Positions 1 to 12,864 of a DNA stretch of 64,000 nucleotides are shown here, in pieces (position 1 is the first letter of the stretch; every line of letters begins with the position of its first letter). The position numbers and the translations under genes are program-made. The stretch covers positions 101,724 to 165,723 of the forward strand of contig CAJNYU010000372.1 in assembly GCA_905331475.1 (NCBI GenBank), written 5' to 3'. The DNA comes from Rotaria socialis (Eukaryota; Rotifera; Eurotatoria; Philodinida; Philodinidae). The notes under the pieces were generated by a model that did not search any database, was not told where the DNA came from, and saw only the letters and a program-made list of their open reading frames with translations.

Positions 1-3000
1 TGTAATTAAAGGAAGAATAGTTTTATTTTGAAAGGACTTTTTTCACTGAACAAACCAATCGTTTTTCGTGAGTATCAACAAATTGAATAGTATAACCTGT
101 ATCTGGTACACGATGATGAGCGATAACTTTATGTAGATTATCTTCATTTAATGAATACGAAAGAATATTAATAATATTCATCAGAGTTTCAATCACAACT
201 ACGTTGCAGAATAAATGTGGAAAACTACGAAAAAAGCAAAAGGAAAGATATTTTTATAAATTAATTTAAAAATAAATTTACGCATTTTTCGATAGCAACG
301 AATGAAGATAGATTTTTGCTTCTTCTCGTACTTCTGGTCGAACATGTGTTCGTTTAATCATAAAAAATTGACATTGAGTTTCAAGATTTTTATTTCGTTC
401 AGGACTTTTTGGCTTTAAACAAAACTAATTTTTTTTGAATATTAATTTCGATGATTAAACTTACCAATTTTTTCATTTCTTCGACATATATATCAAAGCC
501 TTTTCTTCCTACTGCTATCATCAGTGTCCATAGACCTAGAGAAATCAAAACGAATGCCGTACAGAAAACGGATCTATTTATAATCATAATCACCGAATTT
601 ATCTCTGATCAAGCCTGGATCTTCAAGATAAGAAAATATAGATTGAAATGCCAATGGTACAAGTGAATATCGAACTCTGAAAAAAAAACAATAAATAGTT
701 TATTATAAACATATTTTCAACTTCGAGAAAAATCTCATGCTCAAATAATTACCGATACGTTTCAAGATAATACACGGAAAGTGTATAAGCACTTTGTTCG
801 AAACCAAACCGATCAATATATGGTTTAGCACTTGGGTAAGAAGAAAATATACTGTTCAATTTATATTTTAATGCGTTATTGTCTTCCTATATATAGAAAA
901 AAAAAGGATTATATTGTCAGTTGTATTTTTGCTCGTGTTATTTATTGTTTACTTTTGTGATTTGCTCTGCTTTCAATGGCATGGCAGCCTTCAACGGCAC
1001 ATATGATACATGTTGAGAAACTAGTGTTGGCGATTTAGTTGCAATCAATCGTACACAATCATGCCATTCTGATGGCCATAAGCCTCCATCTGGATCAGCA
1101 AATCCATATAGAACACAATAAAACCAAAACCGTTGAAATAAACGAAAAACTCGTTCGGACGGTTCACTTATAACAGTAATGCGTTGCATAACAACAGCAA
1201 TAACAGGAATCAATACGCCAAGACTGCCAGCTGTATTTGAAACCTTTAAATAGAAACAATATATAATAGAAACTTTTGTTTCACCGAAAACTTTACCTTC
1301 AAAGCATTCTTAGTCGATTTTTCGCTTGCATCTTTTGCTCGTAAGCCCAATTGAACAAACAATTCTAGAATACTGGTTAGAAGATTCATTAGTTCTACTG
1401 TTCCTTGAATATTAGCAGCAACATTAGCCAATGCATTAATGACGGCATTCGATGCTTGCCTAAGAAAAAGGAAATTTTATAATCAGAAAATTAATTATTT
1501 GTACAATTGACATACTTATATTTTATTGGATGTCGACCTGTAATGGTTAATTCGTGTGTAGAATCATTTGATGGATAGGTTGAATTGACAATTATTTCGG
1601 TAAATAATCTGATAATTTCTTCGTAAGTTGCTTGTGGCTAAAAACAAGAATGACGAATCAACATATGGTTGTTTATTAATAAAAATCAAATGCAAAAAAA
1701 AGAACAAGACAAAAAGCAATGAAACTAAATGACCTGAAAATATCTTCTGTTTTCCTTTTCTAAACAATGCTCTATTCTGAATTGTTAACTTTCGAACATT
1801 TTCTCACGCAATAGAATTTTACTTACAAGGCTCGAAATAAGCATACAACCGATTTGGTTAATAATTAGAATATCGAGTGGGGATGGCGGATCACCAAGAC
1901 GTTGTTGAAAACGAGCTAAAATGGATTGTTGTGTGTGCTGAACATCTTTTAAGGCTATGGCCATATGGCCCAAGGTAAGAATAGCATTGTGAGCTACCAA
2001 TGATGTTTGTCTAAACAAAATAATAATTACAAGATTTTCAAGCGGTTCAGCTTGAAGATAGACTAGAAGCGAGATTTTAAGCTTTGGAGAAAAAAAATCG
2101 AGCAATAGCCAAACTTTAATCAAGTTATGCAATAGTTTCTCCGTAAGAATAATAGAAAAAAGCTTCATTCTATTAACAGTTAAACAAACTATTTCGTGCA
2201 CGATCTTGTTGAATTTGTCAAATCATATAAAAATATCTGTCCAATAATATTTCGTTGAATTTGAATCACACAGAAATACCAACAAATACTTTTGGTAGAC
2301 TTCATCGAGTACCAGCTAAGTTGCTTTCCATATGGGAATTTCTGATTTTCTCTAGATCATGATATATGTATATCAATTCGTAGAAAACAGTCGAAACTTT
2401 CGAACGAGATTTTAATTGATAAGACTAGATATACATTCAGGTGAACTAAAGTCATCCACAGCCCAAGAACGATTCGCTCTTTTTCAAAGTATATACAAGC
2501 TGTTTGCAGTTCAAAATTTTAACTGATGCGTCAATTGAGTTGTCTGCGAAAGAAGTCGCTTTCAAACTACTAGCATCATAGGTTTGCTGAATTCAAACAT
2601 GAACTTCCCAAGTCTACACTCTAAACGCAATTTTCTGCAAAGCAATCGAATCAGCAGAGATGCAAAGCTAAGTGAAAGTGCATGAATAATAATCGACATG
2701 AGCTCAACATATTAACACCCTCAAGGGAAAAAGCAAGCTGAGCAAACTAGTAAATAGATATATTCTACTAGTCTACTCACTTACAATAGATCGTCATATT
2801 TTTCTTTCTCAATATCGGGATGTATTGACGAGCGGCGTTTGAAAAGTGCTGCATCAAGCAGTATAATATTAAACACCCAATGTGCACTGTAAACATTTAG
2901 TATGGTATTATTTGTGAAAACAAATGTTACATAGAAAACTTGTGCTGTGACAAAAAAAGGGACCTGTAAGTTTTGGTTACTTACTTATTATTGATATGTC

Positions 3001-6000
3001 CTGAGGCGAGTCTTGCAGAAAGTTGCGTAAGCAAGACTTCCACACATTTCGGATCCGAATCCAGACAAATAAATAATAATCTATATGAGTATCAGTTTGT
3101 AAGTTTTTAGATTGAAGCAAAGAATCAGCTTACTTGCATAAACCTTCAATTGCTATGTCTCGTAATCTTTCAAATATTTGAAACGCTCGATATTCTCTTG
3201 AACTTTGACGGTTATCATTCGACAGCGAATTTTGTTGTTCTTCATTAATCTTTTGATGCGTATGCCGGTATAATTTCGAGAGTAACGGTGATGGTTCAGT
3301 TAGAAAATCACAGAGAACTCGAATGGAATATGTTGCCAATGATTTATATTTTTCTGCTAATCGGCTTAGTATCTTAAATGAAATTTTGTTTAGAAAAATA
3401 AGCACAACATTTGAATTTTAGTGTCTTGTTTTACTTCTAACGATGTAATTAACAATGGCATTTGACAAGCCAATAATTTCATACTTATGGTATCTTGAGT
3501 GAATTTTTCGGCACATTTCGTACATAATTTTTCAGCTTCTAAAAAAATCACAACCGAAAATAACCAGTGAAGATTTCGATCAATTAAACAAGAATCATTA
3601 CAATAGTTTTAATTAACGAACCAAGAATTAAAAACATCAAATAGACGAATAAGTTTTTTCGAATAAACGAAGACTTAACAGAGAATCATTGAACTTGACT
3701 GAATCTGTCATGAAGGAAACCGAGAAGAGTTCAAATAAAAGTCTATGCACAGTTTTTATTCTCTTAAACAAGCATCCACGGTGAAAGTACTGGTCCTATA
3801 TATTTGTCACACGATTGGTTGTTTAGGACAAGTATATCGCGCTTTTCTTGTAGAGACAAATTCTACGCGAATCGTTTTCTCCGAAATTCATTTTGTATTT
3901 ATGCATGATTGCATTTAAAATTGGAATGAAGAAGATTCGTATAATTTCATAGATGTTTATTTTGCATGAAGTTTCGTCAGACGTATTCGATTGTATTAGC
4001 CGCTCGAACTGATCATGAAATCCGGAAAACATTTCACCGACAATTTCGATTACTGAAAAATCGATACAGTCAACTACAATTCATGCGTTTATGAAAGAAA
4101 AATATCTTCAGGCTATTCAAAGCAGTGAAACAAATAGGAGTGATTACTGTATTTACTCTAGAATCATGCATGAAACTATTGTAAGGATTGTAATATACAT
4201 AGGACACGGTTCTGATAAGATTGAAGCACTAAAAATGTGAAGCTCTCGTGATTCATCAGTCATCTATTTGCTGATTTCTTAAAAAAACCTGTGATAAAAG
4301 AATGCATAATTAGACGAGTGGAAGAAGAGAACAATTAGTGAAGAAGTACACTTTACAATATACATACTCAGAAATCCATCATTTTGCATCGGTAGACCTA
4401 ATAGTAGTCATTAGTAGGTAATATTTTTAGTAGTAAAAACAAAATGATCTCCAATGAAATCTATGATGAATATAAATCTCATCGTGTGCACTTTTTGTTT
4501 TCCCACCATCAATACATCGGTATCCTAATATTCGCGAAATTATATTTCGATAGCATTGATGCTGAAATATTTTCGTGAGCTCGGATCTCAGTATTTACTC
4601 TAATATTGCACATTTTTCTCTCTCTTTACATATATATATATATATCTACACTAACGTACCTATTTCACCATCGCAGGATAAACAAAGCAATTCTAATGCT
4701 GCTGCATTCGCATCCACACGTGTTCGATAACGATGTATATCATTTCTATAACCATCATTGTCCAAGTCTAATAATTTAATTGTTATCAATTGTTGAACAA
4801 ACAAATAAGTAGCTTTTGTCATTGATATGTATCGTTCTAAAAGCAATCATTAAAATTATTCTTAAAGCAAAACTAATTGAAGGACGATATACACTCAAGT
4901 TCTCATCGATCCACCAAAAAGAAAGTAAAAATAGCGAATAATAGAATCAACTACTCATTTGATCTTTAGCTGTCAACAGTGCATAAAGTGTTAGTTTAGT
5001 GAGCGCATAACTTAGAAGGAACTGAACATTTTAACTATGTACTGATTTAAGACATAGAATAGTGAGCATTTCATTTATTCCGGTTAGTAGTATTACTCAT
5101 TTTCTTGAATTTTAAACCTACTTAATTCATGTTTCTTTTGTCTTTCTAAATAAAATCGTCATAATATTATTTTTTTGCTCGCGTGAACAACTATATTCAA
5201 ACATACCAGTAGATTTATTTATCAAATCAAGATTATCACGAAAGAATTTAATAACGCATAAGATAAGAATGTCACCAAAATATGTATATGGAAAATTATG
5301 TTTGGACTAAATTAGTAGAAAAATATTGATTTTATCAGTGTGATAGTTTAGTAGAAAACTTACGTTTACTTTAAAGACCTGAGATCGATGAATGGAATCA
5401 TATTCAGTAATTGCTGCTTTATCCAGAAATTTAACAACACGACTGTCGATCAATTGCAATGTCTAAAATGTGATTTTGTATTTCATCATTATCGAAGAAG
5501 AAAAAAAAAGATGAAATTTACTTCGTGTATATGTTCCAATACAGGAACAGTAAGGCAAACGCGAAAACGAGTAGAAGTAACATTTGATAACGCTATTTGA
5601 CGATTAAGATATGTTGAACCAGAGACGGAAAAAAATAGAGTATCGATTGGAAGATCATCCTTCCATATGTACAGTTCACTGTTCTCTGCCAACCTAGAAA
5701 GCAGAACATTCAAATTGAAAATCATAGTTAAAGCTATTTGCTAATGAATTTAGCTGAAAACAAGCATTGCAATGAATTCGTTAGCACTAATCACGAAACG
5801 ATTCTGGCGTTATACTGTAAAATAACTTGATATTTTAGGTTTGTTTAATAGAGAATACCGATGGTTAATTCACTCTCACTATTTTCGAGCAACCCTCAGT
5901 CTCGGTCATGTTGTTCTTGTCGAATGTTCCTGAGAGACAGCGCTAAGACTCAAAAGAATGCCAGTCTAAGACAGCAATAATTTGTATCTGTCATAATGTC

Positions 6001-8111
6001 ATCAGCACGCTATTTATAGAGTAATTCGACAGAAGTGTTAAGATTTCCGCACAACAATCTCTAGATGCTGCCTGATCAAATAGCCATTCAGTTATGAAAG
6101 CCTTGCACGTAAAAACAAAGTGACTATTTAACGAGACAAAGTAGTATTACAAAGAACAAGAGTATTCTGACAGTTAGAAAAGCGAATTGTTAGGAAAAGA
6201 ATTTCACACATTAGTTTTATTACTTATTATCAAGCAATGCTTCTACTGTAAGTGAAGTTCTGTAAGAGTAATAAGCAATATTTTAGTGAATTATTTTCTC
6301 GTTTTGTGACTGAAATTGCTCTTCTCACAAAATAGTGACAGCGAAATTTAATCATATTTCGAGAGTAAGAATAACGATGATTGAGAAGATTAAAAAGAAC
6401 ATCTAATGAGAAATTTTCATAAAACTGCGAGAGACAAAACTTATTGAATCTAATGAATTAGCAAACGGCAAAAAAAAGGGTTAATATATGTTTTTTACTG
6501 ACAATTGATATACATACTTTGATCGATGTGAAAAATATCTATGGTAGAAATTTCAAGCCTTGGGAAAGACAAACAAACGGAATTAAACTTACGAAAGGGA
6601 TTGATATGTTGCTGAATAATCACGTTGATCGTCATTTAATAGTAAAGGATTTGAATGCGCTAACTGTGATATACTATCATTAGTTGCTGAGAGAACACTT
6701 CTTGATAAAACTTTCGAAATAATCGGACGAAATGCAATTGGGCTATTTGTTACATTCGCTAAATTATTATTCGTTAATTCTTGTTTTTCAATATGAATCG
6801 ATTGTGTTATGGAATTAAAACTTATTGGAAATAGTTGTGACATTAGACTTTGATCGGATCCAGATATTCTAAATAACAATATCAATAGATTTTCTCGAAT
6901 ATCAAAAGGAACGACTACTTGTTAGTTGATGGAAAATATTGAATTTAGTCCAAGTGAAGGAATATCAGACTTAGGGTTCATCATCATCATCTTATTGCTA
7001 TACTCGATCGAGTCCGTATCTAAACATTTCTTTTTATATGAGCGTCAGTCAGAAATAGTGTCGTATCCAGAGGGAGCACAGCCCTCCCCTCTACGATGAT
7101 TTTGACCAATGGTTATCTCTGAAAATTACTAATGTGATTCAATATAAATTTTATTGCTTCTACGACAAACAACGATAGGATTCTTGGTCTTCCAGAATGA
7201 GCCTAACTCTTTTAAACTGTCAAAATATTAAAAAAAACATTATTTACCTTCCAATGGATCTTAATGCTCCAAATAGATATGGTACTTCAAATCGATAGAT
7301 TACTTGATATCTCTCTACAATTGAAATTACAATTTATTTCTATTAATTAAGCCGAATTACCTGTCGCATGACTATGAGCATCTTTACGTAAACGTTCAAC
7401 AATCTTCCGAACGCTATCCGCCATATTAGACATAATCTATTAAAAACTAATTCACGTATATTTTTTTTGTTCTTAATATATTTCATGTATCTTACATTGT
7501 CTCTTGTCTTTGCATCGTGTGATGTTGATGCAATTTCAGTTAGAGCTGTATGCAAACAAAAGCTAAATACCTCTGCTGGAGGTAATCCTACGGGAGTAGA
7601 GAAAGTAAATCTTGTTGAATTTATCTAATAGATTATTTTACTACCATGTTTGTAATTACATGAAGCCACTTCATAGTACTTTGCTGTTGGTATTCTCGGA
7701 TAAATTTCGAGTAAAACCTTAAGAATATCCTGACGAATCTTTTGAATAAATAGAAATAAATACGAGAATAAATATTAACAGTAGAAATCTTATACTTGAC
7801 ATTTATCTTGTAGTTCAACAGCTAAATAAGCTAAAGCAATAACAATATTTTCTAAACGTTGATCGATTATAAGTGGATGGTTAGAATTAGTACGATCGAT
7901 AATTTGCTTTAATAATGAATCAAGTAACAATGAAGAACGCTATATGTAAGATGAAAATAAAATAAATATATAGTTCAAGGAAAGAAAAATATGTTCTTTT
8001 TTTTTAATTCCATACTTTATTATGTAACAATAATTGATAAGGATCATTTGATCTTGCTATTGAACGTACAAATGATAAAAGAATATTGATATGGTTTGGC
8101 TCCAGCAACAT
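1..8111 (-). CDS. PI4KA: Phosphatidylinositol 4-kinase alpha, N-terminal part (continues beyond left edge)
   Basis: PI4KA makes PI4P at the plasma membrane as part of the PI4KA-TTC7-FAM126 complex. Only the helical N-terminal scaffold lies here; the kinase domain would be left of position 1. Minus-strand exons match the family from recall. 7800-8111 gives the N-terminus (NILLSFVRSIARS). 4650-4760 has RYRTRVDANAAALELL. 3130-3300 has the block ending LRDIAIEGLCK. 1800-2010 has LGHMAIALKDVQ, then PPSPLDILIINQIGC. 1246-1431 has LMNLLTSILELFVQLGLRAK. 938-1213 has IPVIAVVMQRI, RFWFYCVLYGFA and GLWPSEWHDCVRLIATKSP. 65-210 has the FPHLF...VPDTGYTIQF segment, near human residue 1000. The start ATG is 8111-8109, just upstream of the first conserved helix; no earlier in-frame Met looked better. 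Introns are mostly short, but 4030-4650 and 5750-6580 look like long introns. I see no frameshift in the conserved exons. The exon list is incomplete; the identity is secure. Confidence 0.9.
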
Positions 8112-9464
8112 TCTCCTTTTCGTATCTGTTAAAATCAGTTCATCACTATGAAAACGCAACAGTTAACCGGCAATTGCTTTACGTTAGTAACCAATAAAAA
8201 TAGAACGCTTTTACCTCATCCGCCCGCTTAAACATCAACTAGTGATATCTATAAAGTAATCACAGGTTACTTCTTTGATGCTGAAAAGATAAGTGGATAT
8301 GTTCTTATCAATATATCGGATTTTCCGCATTCTCTCTTTTTTGTCGGAAGATGTGCCTGTTAATTCCATTACTATCGCTCAACATCTGAGTAAGTCGAAA
8401 CACTAAAAACATGAGTTTATTATAAATCAATTATCTTATTCCGCATTGTTGCTTTTCCTCTTTCTGAACATATCAAGATTATCAGTGCAAATATCTGTCG
8501 GATTGACAACAAATACAATCAGTAAAAGCTCGATCTTAAAAAGACGAAATACAACATATTTTTCACAGCCCTCGCACGTTTACATTGGCATGATACATGT
8601 GGCGATGAAAGAAAAAAGAAAATTCGTCTTATGTAGTAAACGTGTCTGCGTTTGTAATAGGCCAATCGTGTAAAACAAAGTAGAATGTCAAATGCCCTTT
8701 TGATAAATTGTAATCTATTAGCAATAAAATAAATATGACTCTCAATAATAGGTTTTCCTGGAAACATTAAAAGCATATTTGTATATTGATGTATAAATAA
8801 AGACAGGCATATTTTTGTTTTATTATAAAACACAGAGACAACAAAACTTACGTCTGATCTATTGACTACTTCATTAGATATGTTTCCCATGAGAAATTTG
8901 CTGGTATTATTACTGTTGTTATGTATGATCTGCTTCAATTATTTATCACTTCTTTGACTAATCGTATTTCTTTTTTTCTAGATCTGCCATGACACAAATA
9001 GAACTATTGAGGAAAATATCACACTGTCATACAAATATATTTTTTTTATATTTTGTTTAAAGAAAAACCTCATTCATACTTAATTTGTATCAATAAGTTT
9101 ATGTTGACAAGTAGACAGATTTATTTTGACAATGAGTGCCGAAGAGAAAAAAATAGCTTAAAGAGTCTTGAAAACAAAAAACATGTTTATAATGTAGAGA
9201 GACAAGAAAAAAGCATTTTCTTCTTTTTCTTCTGATCCATGTAGCATTTTTTACGCATATATAAATATATCATAAGTTTATCAAATGGCACTAATTAATT
9301 TACTTTTTGTCTAATGGATATCTTCATGCACAAATTTTTACCCTTATCTGATGAGAAGAAAAATAAATGCCTTATGGTAAATAATTATTGATCTAGTTTT
9401 TCTTCTTTATCATTCTGAATAGACGTTAAATTGCACAATTTCATCTTATCTAAAGCATAATCGC
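8112..9464. other. Intergenic region between PI4KA start and GPCR start
   Basis: AT-rich spacer between a minus-strand gene start on the left and a plus-strand gene start on the right, so it should hold both promoters. A 139-codon minus-strand open frame (8519-8938) has no recognisable motif, many Phe/Tyr/Ile residues typical of translated AT-rich DNA, and no splice context; I do not call it a gene. No repeat or RNA gene was recognised. Confidence 0.5.
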
Positions 9465-10550
9465 ATGGATTCAATTTTAAAAACAGCAACAACGATGCCA
9501 ATAAGTATATCGACAACAACATCATTAACAACGACAGATTTATTATCAACTGATATATATGATCCTCGTATAACACGACCATTTGCTCTAATATGTTTAT
9601 TTATTGGTAGCATTGGTAATTCATTATCGTTTATCGTATTTTCACAAAAGCAGTTACGCGCCTATTCCACATTTCGTTATTTAGCGTATTTATCAATCGT
9701 TGATTTATTGGTACTTTATTTAGGTTTAGGACATCTCATACTACACGATTATTTCCTATTTGATATACGCGAACACAATTTATTTTTTTGTAAGTTTCAC
9801 ACATTTTTAACTTATGTAACAACGCATTTATCATCATGGATATTAACCATGGTTTCAATAGATCGCGCTATTGCGTGTACAATTGTTCACTTAAGGAAAC
9901 GTTTCAGTAGTCCGAAATCAGCTGATCGAATATTTATCGCCATGTGTCTAATAATCTCATTAGTAAACAGTCATATCCTATTTTTTATGGGCTTTAAAGA
10001 GAGGGAAATTCTCTCATCAAATAGCAACGTTTCATCATACAAAGATATTATTGTTTGTACACATAATACATCAACAGCCTATTTTCAATTTTTCGAAAAA
10101 CCTTACAATATAATTGACCTTTTCTCTTATGTACTTATTCCATTTTTAATTATGTCGATTTGTGCTGGCATCATAAGTTATCGTCTATTTTTTTCATTAA
10201 ATAACGCTACCATAAAAATACTAGCTAATGGTAAAACGCGTCGAGGAACACGTCGTGCAAAACAAATTTCTTACATGTTATTTATATTAAATATCGTTTT
10301 TATTCTATTACTTGCGCCGATTGCTCTAGGACAAATATTTGAAGATCTTAATCAAGAATATCGTTACCGTCTATTTAATTCTATAACTTTATCACTATCA
10401 TATTCTAATCATGCATTGAACTTTATTCTTTATGGTGTAGCATCACCCCAATTTCGATTAACATTAAGACAATTGTTAGGCATTGTAAATAATGACCCAA
10501 GTCAAAGACGCAGATATACATTAGGTTTGTATACGTCAACGCGTTTGTAA
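9465..10550 (+). CDS. Single-exon rhodopsin-family (class A) GPCR, probable neuropeptide type
   Basis: A 361-residue intronless seven-transmembrane receptor. TM1 spans about residues 39-60 and holds the class A Gly-Asn pair (51-52). TM2 has LSIVDLL with the conserved Asp at 80. Cys109 before TM3 and a Cys in extracellular loop 2 (IIVCTHN) can form the usual disulphide. The end of TM3 reads S-I-D-R-A, so the DRY motif is DRA. TM6 carries a short FILLLAPIAL core, and TM7 reads NHALNFILY, so NPxxY is NFxxY. The N-terminus is Ser/Thr-rich, and NVS and NTS glycosylation sequons lie in loop 2. The short tail ends in a basic RRR stretch. Such intronless FMRFamide-receptor-like GPCRs are greatly expanded in bdelloid rotifers (family knowledge). 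The ligand cannot be read from the sequence. The start is the first Met, 35-40 residues before TM1, a normal spacing. Confidence 0.88.
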   Translation: MDSILKTATTMPISISTTTSLTTTDLLSTDIYDPRITRPFALICLFIGSIGNSLSFIVFSQKQLRAYSTFRYLAYLSIVDLLVLYLGLGHLILHDYFLFDIREHNLFFCKFHTFLTYVTTHLSSWILTMVSIDRAIACTIVHLRKRFSSPKSADRIFIAMCLIISLVNSHILFFMGFKEREILSSNSNVSSYKDIIVCTHNTSTAYFQFFEKPYNIIDLFSYVLIPFLIMSICAGIISYRLFFSLNNATIKILANGKTRRGTRRAKQISYMLFILNIVFILLLAPIALGQIFEDLNQEYRYRLFNSITLSLSYSNHALNFILYGVASPQFRLTLRQLLGIVNNDPSQRRRYTLGLYTSTRL

Positions 10551-11832
10551 AACCAAAACAAAATTAAGTTTTTTTTTTGTTAATAAAGCATACCTATGGA
10601 ATTAATTGTGGTATTTCCCACTATATTCTTATTTTATTACAGTAATGTTGTGTTTCTTTGAAAATAATGCATAATAAAAGGCTTCGTCGGATGACACTAT
10701 TATTTTACCATAACTCAAAACATTTCCCGGCTTAGTAAACATATGTATGTGTATAGTTCTAAAGAGTGTTCTATATCTATATCCGGTTGAATTGTTTACA
10801 TCAAAAAGTATGATAGAACTATTTATATCATCTGTCGAAAGAGGTCATCACAATATTCTCATACCGGTAATGCTTTCAGAATTTTAATTACATATTTTTA
10901 AATTTTTACACTGGAAATAAAACTATCAATGCGCACGATTTATGCGATCCGTTATTAGATAAATAGTTTCCCGGATAAACTTCTAGGTCAGTGAATGCAG
11001 CAGATTGCCAGTAGGTTAAATCGAAATGCGCTGTTGTGTAATTCATTTATACTGTCAATACGTCTTCGATTCATTTCCTTTCTTTGGTTCACATTCACCT
11101 TGCCATGAAAACTAGGGAAAAAAATGAAAATAGAAACACGCTACACAATATATAAGCGCTTCATCCGATGTTGTTCTCTTGGATTAAATAAATTTTCAGA
11201 TAAAAAATTCATTTTTAGTATTTGTTTCGTACAATACTACCGAACCATCAAAACAGTTTCGCATCTCACACGTTTTGTTTGCTGTTAATCTGGATTCTGA
11301 CCATTTAATCTAGTTTTACAGATGAAATATTTTGTTTCCTTTGAAAATTAGCAGTTTGAAAGAAATCCTTAAACTGTATTTTGCGATAATCTGTATAATA
11401 ATTCTGTCGAACATGATAACGGCAACGCAAAATAAGAGTTTTCATCATTAAATTATAAATGAAGAAACTTGTGTTGACAGATGTTTCTCCTCATTCTTGT
11501 AATCAATCAGCGACGCAAAAACCTTCGAAATCAATTTTTCATCAATGCTAAATCAGATTATTTTTTTTCTCGTCTCAAGGAGAACAATTTAGAGAGTACA
11601 TCGACCATCATGTTGCAGGTCAAGATAGTTTTTGTCGCACTTAATCATTATTTATATTTATCGAAAAATCTTAAACATGACTTTCTTTCTTTTCACTTGC
11701 TTATTATCTATGCAGAACAAGTCTAGATAATCTTGAAGATTAGTCAAATTTTATGTATAAGCTAAGATTTTCTACGTCACTGCGTTTACTGTGCTTAAAG
11801 CATTTATTTGTCGAAGATGATTTCTTGAGAAA
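10551..11832. other. Intergenic region, no gene seen
   Basis: AT-rich sequence after the GPCR stop. A T-run and an AATAAAG at about 10580 may serve as the 3' processing region of the GPCR. An 81-codon plus-strand frame at 11481-11726 has no recognisable content. Nothing else could be supported. Confidence 0.45.
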
Positions 11833-12864
11833 ATGGCACTTCGCCTCACCTCTTACGAACATCGGTAAATGTGACCGGGCGTTTGGAAATGAATTTTATT
11901 CGTAAAAATTTATGACAGGAGTTCGTAATAGATAACAGGAAGATCATAACGTGTTGACCGGATATTCGGAATAGTATATTTCCTGCTATATTTCCGTAAC
12001 ACCTGGATATCATAATGAACAAAGTCGGTTGTTCGGAAGGCAGTTCTAAGGGTACTTTAACTTGAAGTTCGTAAAAGAATTTATAAAGATTTGGCAATTG
12101 ATATAAAGACTTTCTGTTCTTATAAGCAATAATATAATAGGTTGTATCATCCTCATCAACTGTTAAGAAGAGTACTTCTTGTTCACAATCATTATCTGAT
12201 GAACGTTCTCAATCTCCATCATTAAAGAAACATAAAGTTAAAGATAATAAATTGATTAAAAAACAACAGCAACAGCTGAGCAAACTGCTCCTGCATCTTA
12301 TTTGCGTTTAACTCCAATATTGAATCGTCTTAGGGTTAGACCCAACGATCGTGCCACTGCTGCTTCGTCTTCATCTTGCACATCATCAATTCAGCCTGAT
12401 CTTGTTGCCACAACATGGGAAAGTAAAAACTTAATTAGGTCCAAAAAGCGTGTACATTCATCGAAGGATAAATAGAATGATGATGTATATTAACACTAGA
12501 GTCACGAATAAATATGTATTTCTATTCTTTCAGTAAAACTGGTATTTGTAATAGAGAATGTATTGAAGGAATAAGGAGAATAATAACTAAACCTAGAGTT
12601 ATAATAGTAAACAGAAGTGCAATCGCAATTGCTTGAGTTCATCGGAACGGTCGCTTTATGCATGATTTTAGGTTGCGACTGTAGCGTACCACTTCATATT
12701 CTCTTATAGTTGAGCCAACCTGAACATACAAAAATCGTGTCGTTTTTTATTACGGCCTTTCTGTGTTTGCCGTTACGAACACCATGTCTGTTTCTTCATG
12801 TCAGGAGATCGTAAACAAATCATTTTACCGGAGTTCGTAAAAAAGAGGTGAGACGAAGTGTCAT
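11833..12864. mobile_element. DNA-transposon-like element with terminal inverted repeats, ~1.03 kb, non-autonomous
   Basis: The left end (CACTTCGCCTCACCTC, 11837-11852) and the reverse complement of the right end (CACTTCGTCTCACCTC) match, and the similarity runs inward through TTACGAAC and CGGTAAA for nearly 50 bp. The octamer TTACGAAC/GTTCGTAA recurs at 11853, 11921, 12067, 12773 and 12833 in both orientations, as transposase-binding subterminal repeats often do. No transposase frame is present. The target duplication is not clear; AT on both sides is the best I can offer, so the superfamily is unassigned. The element carries the coding fragment annotated separately. Confidence 0.72.
12150..12475 (+). 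pseudogene. Broken Ser/Lys/Gln-rich coding fragment inside the transposon
   Basis: One frame reads a low-complexity but protein-like segment (SLSDERSQSPSLKKHKVKD, then KLIKKQQQQ) up to about 12270. There a frame change leads into APASYLRLTPILNRL, a poly-Ser stretch, and KKRVHSSKD ending in TAG at about 12473. The two frames overlap in the CAA/CAG run, which suggests a single indel. The composition looks like the disordered region of a nuclear protein rather than a transposase. It may be a host gene piece captured by the element, or the remnant of an element-encoded accessory protein. I do not recognise the source. Confidence 0.45.

Noticed and set aside
8519..8938. 139-codon minus-strand open frame
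   Set aside because: No motif, no family resemblance, Phe/Tyr/Ile-rich as expected from AT-rich DNA, and overlapped by another frame on the other strand.
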